A stretch of DNA of 64,000 nt. Source: Allium sativum. Taxonomy: Eukaryota > Streptophyta > Magnoliopsida > Asparagales > Amaryllidaceae. The notes beneath the pieces were generated by a model. That model searched no databases and was not told the DNA's origin. It saw only the letters and a list, made by a program, of their open reading frames with translations. The position numbers and the translations under genes are program-made. Shown in pieces: positions 11,694-22,088 of this stretch (the stretch's first letter is position 1; every line of letters starts with the position of its first letter). The DNA is taken from contig CM060919.1 in NCBI GenBank assembly GCA_030737875.1, forward strand, positions 802,821,160 to 802,885,159, given 5' to 3'.

Positions 11694-12515
11694 TGTGACG
11701 ACCCGTATTATAAGCATCGACCAATCGTAAAATAATTATATTTTATTCCCTGGTGGTCAGACCATTATCAGATTTTAATATGTTGTTCATGGGGATGTGA
11801 GACATGTCCTGATTTTTATCGAATCAACTTGTGACTATTTTTCCCTTGAGTTTATTGTTTAGGCTATAAATTTTGATCGGTATCAAACCAGATGCGAAAA
11901 TCGGTCTCATTTAATCGGAATAGTGGTTTACAATTTCGTAGAATGGTCACATGAAGGATTTGGTTTAGCAGTTTGAGACGAATCATTGTTTTGAGTTTCA
12001 ACTTTTGTTACGCAAGTTGATTAGCAGAGCCCATTAGACTAATGACCTGCAGATATAAATAGGTGGTTTGGGGAGAGAACTAGGGTTACTCTCTTCATTA
12101 TAACTTTAGGCTAGGCGTCCGTGATTCTCTGGTTCAACCTAAAACCCTAATTCTCCATATATTTTTCATTCAAATTTATCGTAGAATGCATCTAGAGGAT
12201 AGATCATTATCAAAGGAAGTTAGATCACATCAAATTGCATCAATTTCGTAGATTATCAACGTCGTCCAAATCTAATGTCATTGGATTTACTTTAAATTGG
12301 GGATTAGGTGAGTGATAGATTTCTCTCACACGGAAACTACGGGTTGTATGCGTAAATTAGGATCAAATTCATATGTCACATGCTAAATTCACCCTAGATC
12401 TGATCATATATGTTTTACTCAGATTTAGACTTCTTAGGAAAACCAAATTTGATAATGTTAACAAGATAATTGTTAGATTAATTATGTTTATACATATGTT
12501 TAGATCGAAATCAAG
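11694..12515 (+). repeat. LTR of a D-family element (D2), right boundary unknown
   Basis: It starts TGTGACGACCCG and aligns by eye with the minus-strand D1 LTR through GGGGATGTGAGACAT, the ACTCTCTTCATT leader phrase and TTCACCCTAGATCTGAT. A good TATA box, TATAAATA, lies at 12054-12061, so transcription would start near 12090. Similarity fades after about 12515. The true LTR may continue, because no PBS or CA terminus follows at the D1-predicted distance. Confidence 0.65.
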
Positions 12516-13920
12516 ATAGATCTCATGTATATGATATGTTTATGTCATAATTGTGATATGTTCATGTTTGTATAATAAGTATTATATGTACTGATGTTTA
12601 TTTTGATTGAATTAATTCCATTGTTTGATTTGTTTGTTGGAATTGGTTGCCATAGATCTTAGGATTAAAGAATAGAGCAAATCGGAGGTTCAGAAGATCA
12701 GATTCAGACGAAATTTGGCGGAGGCGCTCTGGAAGATGAGAGATGGAAGCACGAAAAATTTCGTGACAAAATAAGCTAAGTACATGGACCGACAATGATC
12801 CATGATGGATCGGTACCGATCCATGTAGTATGATCGGGTGGCTGCAATTTTTGTGACGTGGCTTCGTGTTGATAAATCAGGGTTTCCTGCAATTTTTCAA
12901 GTTATTTGGAAAAGGTCTAGGATAGGTCGAAGGTTTATTGCTCAAGTACATTGATGTACAGCAGGACTGTTAGCATGTTTGGAATTCAGCTATTAGATTG
13001 GACCGACAGGAAGTACTTTGGGGGCATTTAGTGAAGGGGTCGAGACACTTAGCCAAATTGGATAAGTGTATGGACCGGTACCGATCCATCAGGATGCAGA
13101 ATGGTGGCCTGAGATTATGTGGACAAGCTTGTAATAGCTTCGGAAGGTTGCCAGCGAATTTTGGATGGAAATGGACTTCAGATTATTGATGTGCAACTCA
13201 AAAATGGATGGTGCTTCGATTGTGAACTCGCGTTGGAGTGGTTAGAGAAGGATTGATGTGATATTGGTCATGATGCAACATACGATCCTGTATTATGATG
13301 GATTGACAGGATGGGAGTCAATCATGAGTGATAATGGAATTGTTCGAGAAATGGATTGAGGTGTTGAGATGAAAGGCTTGATAGATTTGAAGCGCCAAGG
13401 AATCGTTGGTAATCAAAGTGTTCTAGCAGACTCAAAGTAGTAGTATGGGGACGCCCATTAGGATCAAAGTGGATAGATTGCATACCCTGGGCGGTCATGA
13501 TGGGCCTAGCTGTCTTCGTCGAGTATGCAAAATTTACGTAGTCACGATGGCGTATGGTAGTTTGGCTAGAACTGGCATTTTTCATTATCCCTCTTGATCA
13601 TTGAAGGCAACTTCAATGATCGATGGATTTAAGGCTGCAGTCGGCAATAGCTAGAATATTGGATGCTATGGATATTATGGTCAATTTTGTGCTTTCTTCT
13701 TCATTTTTATCTAGGTAAGATATTGCCGTAGGTTGTTGAAGAGAAGCAGGATCGGGGTTGTCTTTTCCTATTCTAGCAACATGTGATAGTTGATTTTCAT
13801 GTGTTAACTAATTGTTTGTTGGGCAGATCGGATGGTTGATCCGCCTACACTGATATTATTCAATGTAACCATTGTTAGTTATTTTATCGCTCACTAAGAC
13901 TTCTGTCTGACTCTGTGGGA
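12516..13920. other. Unclassified, possibly divergent D2 LTR/internal sequence
   Basis: G-rich on the plus strand with no convincing protein. It contains a perfect 20-bp palindrome (12805-12824) and an imperfect copy (13070-13089), both centred on CGGTACCG. It could be the second half of a longer D2 LTR. Confidence 0.35.
12805..12824. repeat. Perfect 20-bp palindrome
   Basis: ATGGATCGGTACCGATCCAT equals its own reverse complement. A near copy at 13070-13089 differs at one base (ATGGACCGG...). Confidence 0.9.
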
Positions 13921-15329
13921 TCTAGATTAACCCTAGAGGGGGTGAATAGGGTTTACCAAAGTTTTTAACTGAGTTAAAAGTATAACGAGGTATTAAATAA
14001 TAAAAAGATCATAGAATGCAGCAGAAATAAAAAGCAGAAAGGAAATAACACATAGAGATACCCAACTTCAGCAAAATCCTACCTACTACTGCATTCCTAA
14101 GGTTTCTACTAGGTGATAGAACAGATCCCGCTTACAGACCCTGTAAACTCGCACTCCCTGCTCCTATACTAACCCTACGCTCAAAACCCTAGACTGATCT
14201 AATCCCCTATATCAGATTTCCCCTGATTACGACCCCGTAACTAGTAACCCTAGTTTTTACAGACTCTAGTAGACTACCAGTCAACACCCTGACTAGATCC
14301 CCCTAGATTTTACAGACTCTAGAACTGTTCAGATGGTTTTTACAAAAAAAAAAAAAAATACAAATTCAAAAACCCTCAGGAGTTTAAATTAAATGGGTTA
14401 TCCCCTTTTAAAACTAAGTTGGCCGGCTCTTTTCAAAGTTGATGCATCCACTTTATTTTAGCCCGATCTCTTTTCTTTATTTCTCTAGGAAACAAAATAT
14501 GGCGGCTGCAATCTGCTAGGGTTTCTGAATCTTTCCCAAATCGTGTTGTTTGATTGATCGAATTTGTTCCTCTGATGCTCGACTTCAATGTTGCTTTCAG
14601 ATGCTTCGATTTGGGAAACTCTCGATTGAAAAAATTGTGAGTAGAATAAATTTGATTTCTTTGTTTTTTTCTTTGAACTGATTGTGTTGGTTTTTCGATA
14701 ACTATCTGCCCGTGATGATGTGGTGATTAAATAGGATTACAAAATCCTAATTTTGCTCTCTGATTTCATCGTATGACCTGGTTGATTTTGTGTGTGATTT
14801 GTGTTTCCTCGATTTCCTCTTTTAGCTTGCCTGAAATCTTTGACTGAGTCGAACCTGGACTTGGATGAGTTTGAAATTGCATGATTTATTCCACAATTCG
14901 ATTACAGAATTGCTTGAAAAATATTTGCTCTAACTGGAAATAGATTTGAATTCTTGCCTCAAAAAGATTTCCTTCAATAAATATGGAAAAAAAATTGCAT
15001 GATTGTTGCAAAGAAACTACACACTTTAATTTCTGGAAATCAATATTGATACTAGCCAAAACAGTTGAAATTGATTTCTGGAAGGAATTTTGGCCGTGTA
15101 TGATTTAAAACCTTTGTTTCTTGATTGTCTTTGAATCATTTCTGGAAATTTTTCTTTCACACTGTAAATCTGGTAATAAAAAAACTTCCTAAAAAAATTT
15201 GAATTAAAACAGCCTTGAAAACCATTTACTATTAAAAAAAAACTTTCTTGCTATACTTTCTTACTAAACACATTCCTCTAAGTGTTGTGTCACTAAGCCA
15301 TTATATGTTGGTTTTGTGTACACACACAC
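13921..15329. other. Unclassified interval left of C1
   Basis: The phrase CCTAGAGGGGGTGAATAGGG (about 13933-13952), read on the minus strand, resembles the end of some copia LTRs (CACCCCCTCTAGG), so a minus-strand LTR remnant is possible. An A15 run lies near 14345. Around 14500-14650 a leader-like stretch ends in a GTGAGT-like donor, but its only ATG frame is six codons. The interval continues across C1 at 28144. Confidence 0.3.
15325..15329. repeat. C1 left target duplication CACAC
   Basis: Matches 28144-28148. It lies in a short CA dinucleotide run, which weakens the match slightly. Confidence 0.65.
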
Positions 15330-15541
15330 TGTAACACCCCGTAATTTTGAATATTAAAGTTAACAAATTAAAGAATACTTAATTTCAAATGTAGGAATTA
15401 AGAGAAACGGGTTGTGCTAGTGCGTTCGCCTCGGAATTCTGCTTGAGATAGAGTCCGAGTTTGTGTGAATTGGACTTCGTATGAAGAAGTTATGGCCTTC
15501 CGAAGTTTCAGATATTTAAATTAAAAACAGCTTCAGGTTCA

Positions 15542-15580
<39 letters not shown>

Positions 15581-15588
15581 ACAAGGAC

Positions 15589-15668
15589 CAGGTCGACCAG
15601 GGGGTCGACCCTAGTGTTGAAATCCCCCGATACAGGTCGACCTTAGTGTCGACCTGTGGGTCGACCTG
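15589..15668 (+). repeat. GTCGACC palindrome island in the C1 5' LTR
   Basis: Five GTCGACC or GGTCGACC motifs occur in 80 bases, spaced by CTAGTGT or TTAGTGT-like linkers. The matching island of the 3' LTR is at about 24600-24690. C3 lacks it. Confidence 0.85.
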
Positions 15669-15810
15669 CCCCCCTCCCCCCGAGCAGATCTGAAAGATGA
15701 CGATTTTGTGACTCAGTGCTGAGTCATTAGGGCTGAGGTGTCATTCTATCTTGACAGGATGGTCTTGATTGATTCTAGGTTAATCTGACGGCTCCTAATT
15801 AACTAATCTT

Positions 15811-15820
15811 CTATAAAAAC
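15811..15820 (+). promoter_or_regulatory. Probable TATA box of the C1 5' LTR
   Basis: CTATAAAAAC lies upstream of a leader with ACAAATTCATAACAAGAGCC. The 3' LTR reads CTAAAAAAAC at the same place, and C3 has deleted the region, so only this LTR keeps the box. Confidence 0.6.
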
Positions 15821-16164
15821 ACCCTAAAACCCCTGAACCTAATCACACAAATTCATAACAAGAGCCGCCATGCCGTCAATGGAGAACCTAGAGTAGCCGC
15901 CATACACTTTCAACCCAAAAGCAAGATAGAGGCTTGAATCAAAATCAAATCAAATCAAATCTTAATAACAACTAAATCTACATCAAAGGCGAGCAATTCA
16001 GTTTCAGAATACAGATCCCATAAAGACAAGACTATTCTTTTTAATTGTGAGTATGATAGCTTTCACAAAATAATTCATTAATTTAATTATGATAAGATAT
16101 AATTGGGATTATGAAAATATGATTTTGTATCATGTGATGTAAATTGTATGTATGTTTGTGTGGT

Positions 16165-16284
16165 GTTGAATCATATATCTTATGCAAGTTGAATCGTATA
16201 TCTTATGCAAGTTGAATCATATATCTTATGCAATTTGAATCATATATCTTATGCAAGTTGAATCATATATCTTATGCAAGTTTG
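16165..16284 (+). repeat. Tandem 23-bp repeats in the C1 5' LTR
   Basis: About five copies of TTGAATCATATATCTTATGC-AAG. The 3' LTR has a similar block at about 25176-25288. C3 has a longer, diverged unit (about 60045-60185). Confidence 0.8.
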
Positions 16285-16861
16285 TGATGATTGGATCATA
16301 TATACATGTATGAGACTTATGCAAGTTTGGGTTGTTGAAATATCTGTGAAACATGTATATGCATATGCTAGTTTATGTGACATTAATCTACATGTTTATA
16401 TTTACATGCAAGTTCACACCTTTATGTTTGGATCTATGGTAGTAGATAAGTTATGCAAGTTTATGCCCATTACCTATGTTAGTTTCCTATCATATGCTAG
16501 TTGAATGAAGTTCGTATGCAAGTTTATGTCATGATCCTTAGATCTATTTTATGTGTTATGTGATGTTGTTTATCTTTTTATAAGTTAGACTATTTGAGTG
16601 TCTAACATATGTCATATGAAAACGTACGAATAGCGTGGGGATGATGGGATAATATTGAATATACATAAAATTGTGTGTTGGCATAAAATGGCCCTAAAAA
16701 GGCATATAATTAATTTGAGACATTAATTGGCATAATTGGTATTTATGGACATAATTTTAAGAGACAATTATGGACATAAATAAATTTGGAAATTATTGAC
16801 AAATTTGAATAGGTATATTAATCCAATTTGGGGTTAAATAAAGATGTGTAATAATAAACCG

Positions 16862-17085
16862 CCTAAGACACGAGGTTAGACTCTTTTGTGGTGTAAGACT
16901 GCCTGGAACCGCCTGACAAATCCAACAACCACAAATGCCAGTCTAATGTGAGAGGTCAAAGGCATAAATTAAATGTGTAACAATTGTAAAGACACGAGGT
17001 TAGGCTCATTTGCGGTATAAGACAGCCCGGACCCGCCCGGCAAATCCAGCAACCGCAAATGGCAGTCTAATGTGGGAGGTCTTTA
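16862..17085 (+). repeat. Two tandem dyad (stem-loop) units in the C1 5' LTR
   Basis: Unit one pairs TTAGACT and TTTGTGGT with ACCACAAA and AGTCTAA (16876-16946). Unit two pairs TTTGCGGT (17009-17016) with ACCGCAAA (17052-17059). The units are about 125 bases apart and otherwise similar. Confidence 0.75.
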
Positions 17086-17412
17086 CAAGGTTACGGTTCT
17101 AATGAATCAAGTAACACTTAACCAGATAAACATGTGGTGGGACATGGAGGGTTAAGTGGGTGCCTTGGGTGGCATATGAAATTAAGTGGGTGCCTTGGGT
17201 GGCATGTGAAATACGATTAGGTGCCTTAATAATTAATTAATGCTGATAAAAGACAAACATGAATGACAAACAGAAGTTTGGTTGAGTGAGTGATTCTCTG
17301 AGTAACAATCTGATGTTGATTTCGGTCTTCGGGGTTGGTACTTAGGGAGTTATTCTTTTAACCAATGTATCTGTGAACTAAAATGTACTTAATCATAAAC
17401 TAAGTAAAACAT

Positions 17413-17890
17413 GATAAGTGGATAGGGTTAAGACCAGCTTAACCAATAATATATAAGTGGGTAGAGTTAAGACCAGCTTAACCAATAATTTGGTAAGTGG
17501 ATAGGGTTAAGAGCTGTTTAACCAATAATATATAAGTGGGTAGGGTTAAGACCAGCTTAACTAATAATTTGATAAGTGGATAGGGTTAAGACCAGCTTAA
17601 CTAATAATATATAAGTGGGTAGGGTTAAGACCAGCTTAACCAATAATATATAAGTGGGAAGGGTTAAGACCAGCTTAACCAATAATATATATATATATAT
17701 ATTAATCTGATAAGTGGATAGGGTTAAGACAAACTTAAACAATAATAATATATTGATCGGATAAGCGGATAGAGTTAAGACCCACTTAACCAATAAGATA
17801 TAAGTGGATAGGGTTAAGACCAGCTTAACCAATAATATATCGATCTGATAAGAGGGTAGGGTTAAGACAAGCTTAACCAATAACACATGT
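17413..17890 (+). repeat. Hairpin tandem array of the C1 5' LTR, about 11 copies
   Basis: Units of about 37-45 bases, each with GGGTTAAGACCAGCTTAACC, a 7-bp stem (GGTTAAG/CTTAACC) with a 5-base loop. The minus-strand frames here (LLVKLVLTL repeats) are an effect of the repeat. Confidence 0.88.
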
Positions 17891-19180
17891 TGATTTGTTA
17901 AGTTGACAACATGGGGGGCATATGGGATATAATTATAAACACTTAAACCAAGTTGAAAACATGTAAGAAGACATGAATAAGAAGAGGTTAAGTGGGGAAT
18001 CTTAGTGGGGACCAAGCATAGGTGGGAAGCTTGTGTGGGGACCCTTTTTAAACCAGTAACCCATTTTGTATCTTTGTGAGCTCGACCCAAGTCGAGGACA
18101 GGACACGCTTACTGGGTTTGATTGTAAGAGGTCAAAACGGGTTAGCGGTGGCAACACAAGTCCAACGGGGTCATGTGCGTGCGTGGGCCCGGGCTGGTAG
18201 GTTGGATGTTGTTGCATCGTGTAGATATAAGCCGTGCATCTTTAGTGGTATCGGGTTGCCACTTTGGGGAGTGATACACCCCACTAGGGGACCAACACGG
18301 GTATCTACGAGTTAGGGAGCCGATCGAATAGGGGAAGATAGTAGGTACGACTAGCGGAGATAGGAACAGACGGCACCTATGAAGACAGCCAGGAGTATAA
18401 CTACCATATTATGAATAAACATTGTAATTAGAATGGGGAGGGTATGGGGTACGACTAGCGGAGATAGGGGCAGACGACACCTATGAAGACAGCTAGGAGT
18501 ACACGAAACTACCATTAATATTATTTTGTTCGGTGGGTGGGATCAACTTTTAGGGTGACTAGTAATGGTGTGGTGTAGTTAGCGTTGGTGCAGTATAGTA
18601 ATTATCCTATAGTGATTAGGAACGAGCTTAACGCCAGAATATTCCTCTTATTTGCTTTATCATGCCCACTTGTTTCATGGTCATATCTTATCTTACCAGT
18701 TTATGCCTTATCCTAGTTACTATAATAATTATATTATTAAAGTTGTTATACTTGCCAGACTTTATGTCTGACCCCCCTTGTTTTCGCCTCTTTTCTTCCT
18801 TCCCCCCCCCCCCCAGGTTCTCAGGGTGGGACTAGTACTAGTGGAGCTTGAACTTGGATCTCTTTCTCTCACTTTTTGAAGTGCTTGGATTGCTGAAAGT
18901 AAAGTTCAGCTCATCTCTTTTATGGCTACTTGTGTTGGGGTTTATGCTTTTTATTTTATGTACTCTGAAACAATTTATCAAGATGGATATTAAGTGTACT
19001 TGGTTTATGAAGTTGTTGTAATCAAACTATTTCTCCGCGGCAATAAAAGTTGTTTAAAATTTTTCAAGTACCATTATTTATATATGTCTTGTTATATTCT
19101 ATTCTATACACTAAATACGCTCCACGGATGTTAATGCATTCCCTTTGTGAGTGACATTAATAGACGTGGGGTGTTACACG

Positions 19181-19192
19181 TGGTATCAGAGC
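19181..19192 (+). promoter_or_regulatory. PBS of C1 (initiator tRNA-Met)
   Basis: TGGTATCAGAGC two bases after the LTR. The first seven bases can also pair with GATACCA (19198-19204), making a hairpin with the PBS in its stem. Confidence 0.88.
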
Positions 19193-19430
19193 TGAAGGAT
19201 ACCAGACCAGATTTGAATTTTGAAAACCTATTTTTAAAAAAGCATTTTTTTTAAAGAAATACTTTCAAAAGTATGTTTTAAGGAAAGTATTTTCAAGAGA
19301 AAAGTTTATTTTGAAAAACATAACACCCAAGAGCCATATATATTTCCTCGATTCTCCATTTTGAATCTTTTCCTCCTTCCTTTTTTTTGAATTTCTTCCT
19401 CCACGTATAGACGCTTTTTCTAAGATGTGT

Positions 19431-19700
19431 AAGAAATTCCGTACGATGGGCGGAAAACCACTTAATGGGACTGGGACGTCTGTCAAAGCTAGAAGGAAGT
19501 GGAGGACTTATCGGTACCTTTAAGGTAGACGGTGGGAGGAAGGTTCAATTAGCTGCTTGGTTAATGAAGAACGAAGCCTCATTTGGTAGGAGGTCACGAA
19601 CAGAGAATGTATATGAGAGACATGGAAAGGACACACGATAAAGTAGATCCAAAGAAAGGCGATAAGGAAAACAAGGGGCCAAGAGAAAAGGAAGGGCCAC
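19431..19700 (+). pseudogene. Gag remnant of C1
   Basis: Gag would form the particle. Two short blocks remain in different frames: KKFRTMGGKPLNGTGTSVKA (from 19431) and VQLAAWLMKNEASFG (from 19543). Both resemble the start of the retrotrans_gag domain of gypsy elements. The rest of gag, including a zinc knuckle, cannot be read, and fewer than 700 bases separate the PBS from protease. C3 has the same short layout. Confidence 0.65.
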
Positions 19701-19898
19701 ACTTGTGAAATACTTGACTACTTAAATAAAGACGTTAGAAAGAAAGAGAAGAATAGTTGTTATCGTTACGGAGAAACATGACGTCTTATTAGGATCGTCC
19801 AAAGAAGCAAAGGGTAAAAGGACAAAGTACGGGATCTTCTGGAGGGCCGACGCATTCCCTCACGGCCGGCATACCTGATAGAGGTAGAAATATCTTGG

Positions 19899-21453
19899 TT
19901 GGAAGTTTTTTTTTTCATCCTGTTTGAACTTTATTTGAATTCTGGCGCTTCACACTCATTTATATTTTCTTTGTTAGTAGAAACACTGCACCTAAATACT
20001 AGTCTAGTTACGGATCCCATAGTAGTCTCAAATCCTATTGGTGGTTCGGCTCATCTTTTTATGATTTGTCGGGATTTGAGAGTGTCTATCTTGGGCGTTG
20101 GGTTTAAATGCAATGCCTTCATTCTTGGCTTCATGGGCTACGACTTGATTCTAGGTATGGATTAGCTAACCAGATACGGGGCCATCCTAGATTATGAAAG
20201 AAGGGTAGTAAGATTGTTGACCCGTTGTGGAAAGACCCTGGATATTTCTTGTGACCCTAGAGGTCCAGTAATGCTTAGCTACCTAGAATCCCTTGACACA
20301 TCCAATGATGATTTGGAATCTGTTTGTGTGGTCCGTGAATATAGTGACGTTTTCGATGAGGTTCGAGGTTTACCCCCAAGGCGTGAGATAGACTTTCGAA
20401 TATACTTTGTAGATAATGCGAAGCCAGTTGCATTACCAGTGCACCACATGGCTCCGAGAGAGAGAAGACAACTCAGTAAGCAAGTGAAATAGTTGCTTGA
20501 GAAGGGGTTCATAAGAAGAAGTATTTCGGAGTGGGGTTCTCCAGTCGTTTTTTCTACGAAAGCTGATGGTTCACTTAGATTGTGCGTGGACTATAGAGAG
20601 CTGAATAAGCTAACAAAGAAGAACAATCACCAATTGCCGAGAATAGATGATTTACTCGATCAGTTGGTGGGTGCTTCGTTTTTTTTGGCAACTGGATTTG
20701 GCAACAGGATTTCATCAGCTAAGGGTGGCTAAAGATAGCATCGATAAGACTGCATTTAGAACTCCTTACGGTTTCTTCGAATGGCTCGTCATGCCTTTTG
20801 GTTTGACGAATGCACCTGCATACCTTGTTGACTTAATGAGTTGGGTGTTTAGGAAGTTTCTGAACAAGTTTTTGGTAGTCTTTGTAGACGATATTCTGGT
20901 TTTCTCTAAAAATGAAGAAGAGCATGCCCTACATCTTAGGGAAGTCTTAGAGACCCTACGAGCTCATCAACTTAAAGCTATGTTCTCCAAGTGCCATTTT
21001 TGGAGAAAAGAAGTGAGGTTCTTAGGACATGTGGTCTCTAAGGAAGGGATAGTTGTGGATCCCGCTAAGGTGGTTGTAATCCAAGATTGGAAAACTCCTA
21101 AGAACGCAACAGAAGTAAGAAGCTTTTTAGGGCTGGCTGGTTACTATAGGAAGTTCATTAAGGACTTCGCGAAGATATCAGCCCCTCTCACTCGATTAAC
21201 GAAAAAGAGCTTGACTTTTACTTAGGACGTTGACTGTGACGATGCTTTCCAATGTCTGAAGAGGGCTTTGACGACAACTCCAGTTTTAGTTTTGCCAGAC
21301 GGGAGTAAGCCATTCACTGTATATACCGGTGCTTGCGGGACAGGGCTTGGAGCAGTTTTTGATGCAAGAGGAAAATGTGATATGCAAAAGGCGGAAAGTA
21401 TGAGCATCGCTTATCATCGACAAACAGGTGGACAGACAGAAAGGGGTGCATAA
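19899..21453 (+). pseudogene. Protease-RT-RNase H remnant of C1, joined to an integrase scrap
   Basis: Protease would cleave the polyprotein, and RT-RNase H would make cDNA. The protease motif reads LNSGASHSF, with Asn where the catalytic Asp of DSG is expected. LILGMD then meets a stop (TGG to TAG, 20163). A second stop lies at 20490. RT phrases include [37 protein letters not shown], then after a frameshift near 20690 [17 protein letters not shown] and [10 protein letters not shown] (the two Asp codons are 20887-20892). RNase H shows FTVYTGACGTGLGAVF, with Gly where the catalytic Asp of TDA is usual. At about 21376 the frame jumps to the integrase phrase MSIAYHRQTGGQTER, so several hundred codons are deleted. 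Confidence 0.9.
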
Positions 21454-21530
21454 AATCCTTGAAGATCTTTTGAGGTTATGTATCCTAGATTTTGGAGGGA
21501 CATGAGCAGAGGCAACGAGCTTAGTGGTGT
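21454..21530 (+). pseudogene. Integrase C-terminal scrap of C1
   Basis: In a shifted frame, HKILEDLLRLCILDFGG follows the TER motif, as in gypsy integrases (VLEDMLRA...DFGG). The catalytic D-D-E core is missing. Confidence 0.6.
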
Positions 21531-21534
21531 TCAG

Positions 21535-21798
21535 GACGTGTTTAACGTGTCGCATTTGCGGAAGTGTTACAAGATACCGCGGAAGTAGTGGAGCCGAACA
21601 TGCTTAGAGAAGTGGAAGTAGAGTAAAAAGCCACGATTAGACGAGCTCCTACATGCATCCTTGGGTCAGAGGTATAAAGGCTACGCAACAAAGAGGTCAA
21701 GTTGGTCAAAGTGCAATGGGGAGATGATCAAAGTGACGCGACTTGGGAGACGGAAGACAAGATGCGTACGCTGTTCCCTTTCCTTTTTGAGGGTATGT
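21535..21798 (+). pseudogene. Integrase tail and chromodomain remnant of C1
   Basis: VFNVSHLRKCYKIPRK begins the region. After a gap comes a chromodomain-like block at 21657-21798: ILGSEV, a stop, RLRNKEVKLVKVQWGDDQ, then ATWETEDKMRTLFPFLFE. The RNKE-V-x-V-x-W and ATWE motifs are the conserved core of chromovirus chromodomains, which in known elements target integration to heterochromatin. The stop at 21675 (TAA for Lys) shows it is dead. Confidence 0.72.
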
Positions 21799-22088
21799 TT
21801 TATTTTCTCCTTTTTCTACCTCCTTGTTGATACTTGTCCTATATTTTAGTATTATCTTTGCGATGACATCTTCGATCATTAGTTAGGAAGAACCCTATGG
21901 TTGCAAACTTGTGTTTGAGACATGTTATGTTTGATGGATGCAAATGGATACAAGTGGTTGCTAGTGGTTGCTCGTGGATGCATGTACACACACCTTAGGC
22001 ACTAGATCGGCTCAATCACCTTCATGTTGCATATAAATGTGTGTGCATATTTAAATTAATGGATGTATAATGGTTGTGTTATCATATG
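21799..22088 (+). other. C1 internal 3' region, left of the solo LTR
   Basis: Non-coding, T-rich, with runs of GTGGTTGCT/GGATGCA-like short words. It resumes at 24042 after the solo LTR. Confidence 0.5.
22084..22088. repeat. Solo LTR target duplication ATATG (left)
   Basis: Identical to 24037-24041. Together they fix both ends of the solo LTR. Confidence 0.85.

Larger units (their letters stand above)
15330..19178 (+). repeat. C1 5' LTR, 3849 bp
   Basis: TGTAACACCCCG...GGGGTGTTACA. From left to right it holds an AT microsatellite (about 15542-15580), a GTCGACC island (15589-15668), a TATA box (15811-15820), five 23-bp repeats (16165-16284), two long dyads (16862-17085) and an 11-copy hairpin array (17413-17890). 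It is clearly homologous to 24362-28143 and 59520-62770. Confidence 0.88.

Noticed and set aside
16165..17890. Regular repeats resembling a CRISPR array
   Set aside because: Units are contiguous or hairpin-based with no unique equal-length spacers and no cas genes, in a plant LTR.
17557..18090. 177-codon minus-strand frame with repeated LLVKLVLTL
   Set aside because: It is the translation of the GGTTAAG hairpin tandem array in the C1 LTR. The similar frames at 26565-26855 and 61390-61575 scale with repeat number.
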